A stretch of 64,000 bases of DNA from Williamsia sp. 1138 (GTDB taxonomy: Bacteria; Actinomycetota; Actinomycetes; Mycobacteriales; Mycobacteriaceae), in contig NZ_MJEJ02000029.1 in NCBI RefSeq assembly GCF_002095435.2, positions 35,514 to 99,513 of the forward strand, given 5' to 3'. The position numbers and the translations under genes were made by a program. The notes beneath the pieces are model-generated. The model had not been told where the DNA came from. It did not search any database and saw only the letters and a program-made list of their open reading frames with translations. Positions 61,561-64,000 of the stretch are shown one piece after another. The first letter of the stretch is position 1. The number at the start of each line of letters is the position of its first letter.

Positions 61561-61575
61561 CAATGAATGTCATTG
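61561..61575. promoter_or_regulatory. Palindrome upstream of the MacB-like operon
   Basis: caatga-atg-tcattg has perfect 6-bp arms around 3 bp, 23 bp upstream of the ATPase start. Candidate binding site for the NarL-type regulator encoded 145 bp upstream. Lies in the 144-bp gap between the response regulator and the ATPase. Confidence 0.45.
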
Positions 61576-61682
61576 CTGGACAAGCGTATTTTCAGAAGAT
61601 GTCGCTTTTCGTCGGAGCACGGGAGGATCATTCGATGCACCCGATGTCCACCCGGGCGGTGACCGGGGGTACGACCGCGGTA

Positions 61683-62384
61683 CTACTCGTGGCGGCCGAG
61701 AATGTCGTCCACCGCCACCATTCCGGTCCGGAACGCGAACAGCACCAACTGGACTCGGTCCCGTGAACCGGTCTTGGTCAGGACGCGGCCGACGTGCGTC
61801 TTGACGGTTGCGGTCGACAGGTGAAAGCTCGCCGCGATCTCACCGTTGGTCATCCCGACCGCGATGGCTCGCAACACCTCGCTCTCGCGGGGTGTCAGGG
61901 GGTCGATCAGGCCGACCGCCTCCGGGGTAGGTGTGACGTGGTCCACGCCCACCCCCGCTGCCACGTGGGTCAGCAGCCGACGGGTGGACCGTGGCGCGAT
62001 CACCGCATCCCCGTCGAAGACAGTACGGATGGCCGCCAAGAGTTCTTCGGGACGTGCGTCCTTGAGGAGAAAGCCGCTCGCACCGGCCGAGATGGCCGCG
62101 AGTAGATACTCGTCGGTGTCGAAGGTGGTGAGCACCACGATCTTCGGCGCATCTGCCTGGCCCGCCAGTAGTCTGCGCGTGGCTTCGATCCCGTCCAGGC
62201 GTGGCATCTGGACATCCATCAGGACCACATCGACCTGCGTGTTCCGGATCTGCTCGAGGGCCTCGCCACCGTCGCCGCCTTCGAGGACCACTTCCATGTC
62301 GGGCTGGGAGTTGATCACCATTCCGAATCCGGCCCGCACGAGCGCTTGATCGTCGACGAGACCGACCCGAATCACCTCGCTCAC
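61683..62384 (-). CDS. NarL/LuxR-type response regulator
   Basis: A 233-residue regulator: receiver domain with the Asp pair at 11-12 and phospho-acceptor Asp57 in VVLMDVQMP, T/S and Lys sites in VVLTTFD and FLLKDA; LuxR helix-turn-helix near 163-225 (LTPRESEVLRAIAVGMTNGEIAASFHLSTATVKTHVGRVLTKTG). Overlaps the kinase stop by 4 bp. Activated by the kinase encoded just before it; the downstream MacB-like transporter is the probable target. Confidence 0.95.
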   Translation of the reverse strand: MSEVIRVGLVDDQALVRAGFGMVINSQPDMEVVLEGGDGGEALEQIRNTQVDVVLMDVQMPRLDGIEATRRLLAGQADAPKIVVLTTFDTDEYLLAAISAGASGFLLKDARPEELLAAIRTVFDGDAVIAPRSTRRLLTHVAAGVGVDHVTPTPEAVGLIDPLTPRESEVLRAIAVGMTNGEIAASFHLSTATVKTHVGRVLTKTGSRDRVQLVLFAFRTGMVAVDDILGRHE

Positions 62385-63592
62385 AACGCTTCCCCCGTCG
62401 GTAACATGGCTTCCACCTGATATCCGCGGCGACCCTGGCGCGGTCCTGCGGTCAGCGTCCCACCGTGCAGTTCTGCCCGTTCGCGCATGCCCAACACCCC
62501 TTTACCGCCCCCGGGAGCGACCCAGCCGAGCTCGCCCGTGTCGGCGCGTCCGTCGTCGATGATCGTGATGCGCAACTCCTCCGGACCCCAACACAATCGG
62601 ACCTCGGCGTCCGCTTCGGGTCCCGCATGTTTCAGTACGTTCGTCAGCGATTCCTGGATGATCCGGTACGTGGTGAGTCCACACCCGGCGGAGACCGCCC
62701 GCTCGGGGCCGGAGGACGTGTACGTCACCGGCAGACCGCCTGCCCGCACCACGGCCAACAGGTTCGGCACGTCGGCGATGCCGGGCACCGCACGCACCTC
62801 CCGCGGTCCATCCTCGCGCAACACCCCGAGCAGGGAACGCATGTCGGCCAAGGCTTGTCGCCCGTTGTCGGCAATGGTTTCGAGCGCACGTGCTGCCGCG
62901 CCCGGATCCTGCTCCGCGGCATATCGGCCACCGTCGGCCTGTGCGATCACCACCGTCAGGGTGTGGGCGATGATGTCGTGCATCTCGCGGGCGATGCGGG
63001 TGCGTTCGCCGATCGCGGCGAGCTCGGACTCCTGCGCGCGTTCGAGTTCGAGCAATCGGGCCCGTTCGCGCAGCGATGAGACCTCGCGCATACGCGATCG
63101 CCGCAGCATCCCGGTGGCCCAGATACCGACCGTGAGGGCCGCGAGGAAGGAAGCGCCGATGGCGTTGTACTCGAACGATCGCGACTGCGGAGCCTCCGAG
63201 TAGAAGCGACCGGACGATCCGACCCCACCGATTACGCCCAGCACCAGGGCCGCCCGGGTTCCCCAGGTCGAGCCGTAGGCCGCCATCGAGTAGAGCCCGA
63301 TCACCGCGGTGATGGTCACTGCCGGACTGAGCTGCTCGTCGACGACGATGTGCACAAACGCGGCCGACGCGATCACCGCACCGGCAAGGTCGGGTCTGGT
63401 CCGGCGATATGCCAGCGCGACACAGCAGGTCGTGCCCAGCAGCATTCGCCACCAGACGTTCGGTCCCATCTGCTCCCACAGCTCCGGCAGGACCGTCACC
63501 GTGGCGATGGCGAGCGAGAGCAGAGCATCGAGCAGCAGCTGGCGGGGCTCGGCGAATCGGTTCCAGCGCTCGAGGATCCGCTGGGTGTTCAT
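62381..63592 (-). CDS. Sensor histidine kinase (HisKA_3 type)
   Basis: A 403-residue kinase. The N-terminal 165 residues form about five membrane helices without a large sensor domain; then a short coiled coil (REVSSLRERARLLELERAQE), the DHp helix with phospho-acceptor His205 in REMHDIIAHT, and the ATPase domain with YRIIQESLTNVLKHAG (N box) and GKGVLGMRERAELHGG (G boxes). This intramembrane-type sensing is typical of envelope-stress kinases. ATG at 63592; the in-frame GTG further out (63628) is less likely. Overlaps the response regulator gene by 4 bp. Confidence 0.93.
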   Translation of the reverse strand: MNTQRILERWNRFAEPRQLLLDALLSLAIATVTVLPELWEQMGPNVWWRMLLGTTCCVALAYRRTRPDLAGAVIASAAFVHIVVDEQLSPAVTITAVIGLYSMAAYGSTWGTRAALVLGVIGGVGSSGRFYSEAPQSRSFEYNAIGASFLAALTVGIWATGMLRRSRMREVSSLRERARLLELERAQESELAAIGERTRIAREMHDIIAHTLTVVIAQADGGRYAAEQDPGAAARALETIADNGRQALADMRSLLGVLREDGPREVRAVPGIADVPNLLAVVRAGGLPVTYTSSGPERAVSAGCGLTTYRIIQESLTNVLKHAGPEADAEVRLCWGPEELRITIIDDGRADTGELGWVAPGGGKGVLGMRERAELHGGTLTAGPRQGRRGYQVEAMLPTGEAL

Positions 63593-63635
63593 TGCACCCA
63601 ATCTATCGGCACCCAGCGCAGCCCACATCAGACCT

Positions 63636-63653
63636 GAGGTGGATTTCCACCTC
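63636..63653. promoter_or_regulatory. Palindrome upstream of the kinase gene
   Basis: gaggtgg-attt-ccacctc is a perfect inverted repeat with 7-bp arms, 44 bp upstream of the kinase start. Possible operator for the two-component operon, or part of the fadE terminator region. Confidence 0.4.
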
Positions 63654-63657
63654 CGAT

Positions 63658-63710
63658 TTGGTGGGTTGTGGCGACGCCGACCTGGACGAATGCTCGCCAG
63701 AACCCACCAA
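63658..63710 (-). terminator. Stem-loop after the acyl-CoA dehydrogenase gene
   Basis: ttggtgggttgtggcga (63658-63674) pairs with 63694-63710 over 17 positions with one mismatch around a 19-nt loop. It begins 8 bp after the stop codon of the acyl-CoA dehydrogenase, as expected for a terminator. Confidence 0.62.
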
Positions 63711-63717
63711 GATCGGG

Positions 63718-64000
<283 letters not shown>

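Overview
The window is high-GC DNA from a mycolic-acid actinobacterium (order Mycobacteriales). Gene content and order closely match Mycobacterium tuberculosis, but several genes differ (fused ABC exporter, extended RmlD), so I infer Gordonia or a close relative. This taxonomic call is inference; no rRNA gene is present. Stable RNA content is one tRNA-Arg(CCG). I see no prophage, insertion sequence, CRISPR array or rRNA.

Layout. 1-4 kb: the 5' part of argS, a DUF3105/DUF305 membrane-anchored pair, and a MarR/OhrR-like regulator with a perfect palindromic operator. 4-8 kb: tRNA-Arg and an SbcC/SbcD-like nuclease pair. 8-12.7 kb: an unassigned two-gene envelope unit (a proline-rich anchored protein with an internal duplication plus a polytopic membrane protein), divergent from a membrane-anchored molybdopterin oxidoreductase. 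12.7-21.5 kb: TetR, a PadR-controlled DHA2 efflux pump, a glutathionyl-hydroquinone-reductase-like enzyme, and a single-chain ABC exporter with asymmetric ATPase sites. 21.6-25.4 kb: kgd, the multifunctional 2-oxoglutarate enzyme. 25.5-29.5 kb: a TetR-controlled flavin monooxygenase / SDR / alpha-beta hydrolase operon with two matching operators. 29.5-35.8 kb: lpqZ, malic enzyme, a MarC-family protein, corA, a SUFU-domain protein, and a phosphoesterase / ParB-like pair. 35.8-40.3 kb: the trehalose importer lpqY-sugABC. 40.5-45.7 kb: a general-stress-type protein, an MgtE-like cytosolic protein, a DUF1003 protein, a lytic transglycosylase and mrp. 45.9-50.4 kb: the envelope-stress block sigE-rseA-htrA-tatB with a divergent methyltransferase. 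50.5-57.1 kb: cell-wall sugar and linker genes (SGNH hydrolase, manB, wbbL, rmlD; divergent LytR-CpsA-Psr ligase and a TIGR03089 protein). 57.1-64 kb: a radical SAM protein behind an SOS box, a MacB-like ABC transporter with a NarL-type two-component system, and the 3' end of an acyl-CoA dehydrogenase.

The strongest themes are envelope biogenesis (rhamnose linker synthesis, LCP ligation, mannose activation, trehalose recycling, transglycosylase) and envelope stress control (SigE/RseA/HtrA, two-component system, exporters). Many start codons sit 6-8 nt behind a TANNNT hexamer with little or no Shine-Dalgarno sequence, the arrangement of leaderless transcripts; this was used to choose several starts. 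The least explained items are the 8-11 kb two-gene unit, the SbcCD-like pair with altered motifs, the phosphoesterase / ParB-like pair, and a 33-bp tandem repeat that lengthens RmlD. No wholly new multi-gene defence or biosynthetic system is evident; the unexplained units are reported as candidates.
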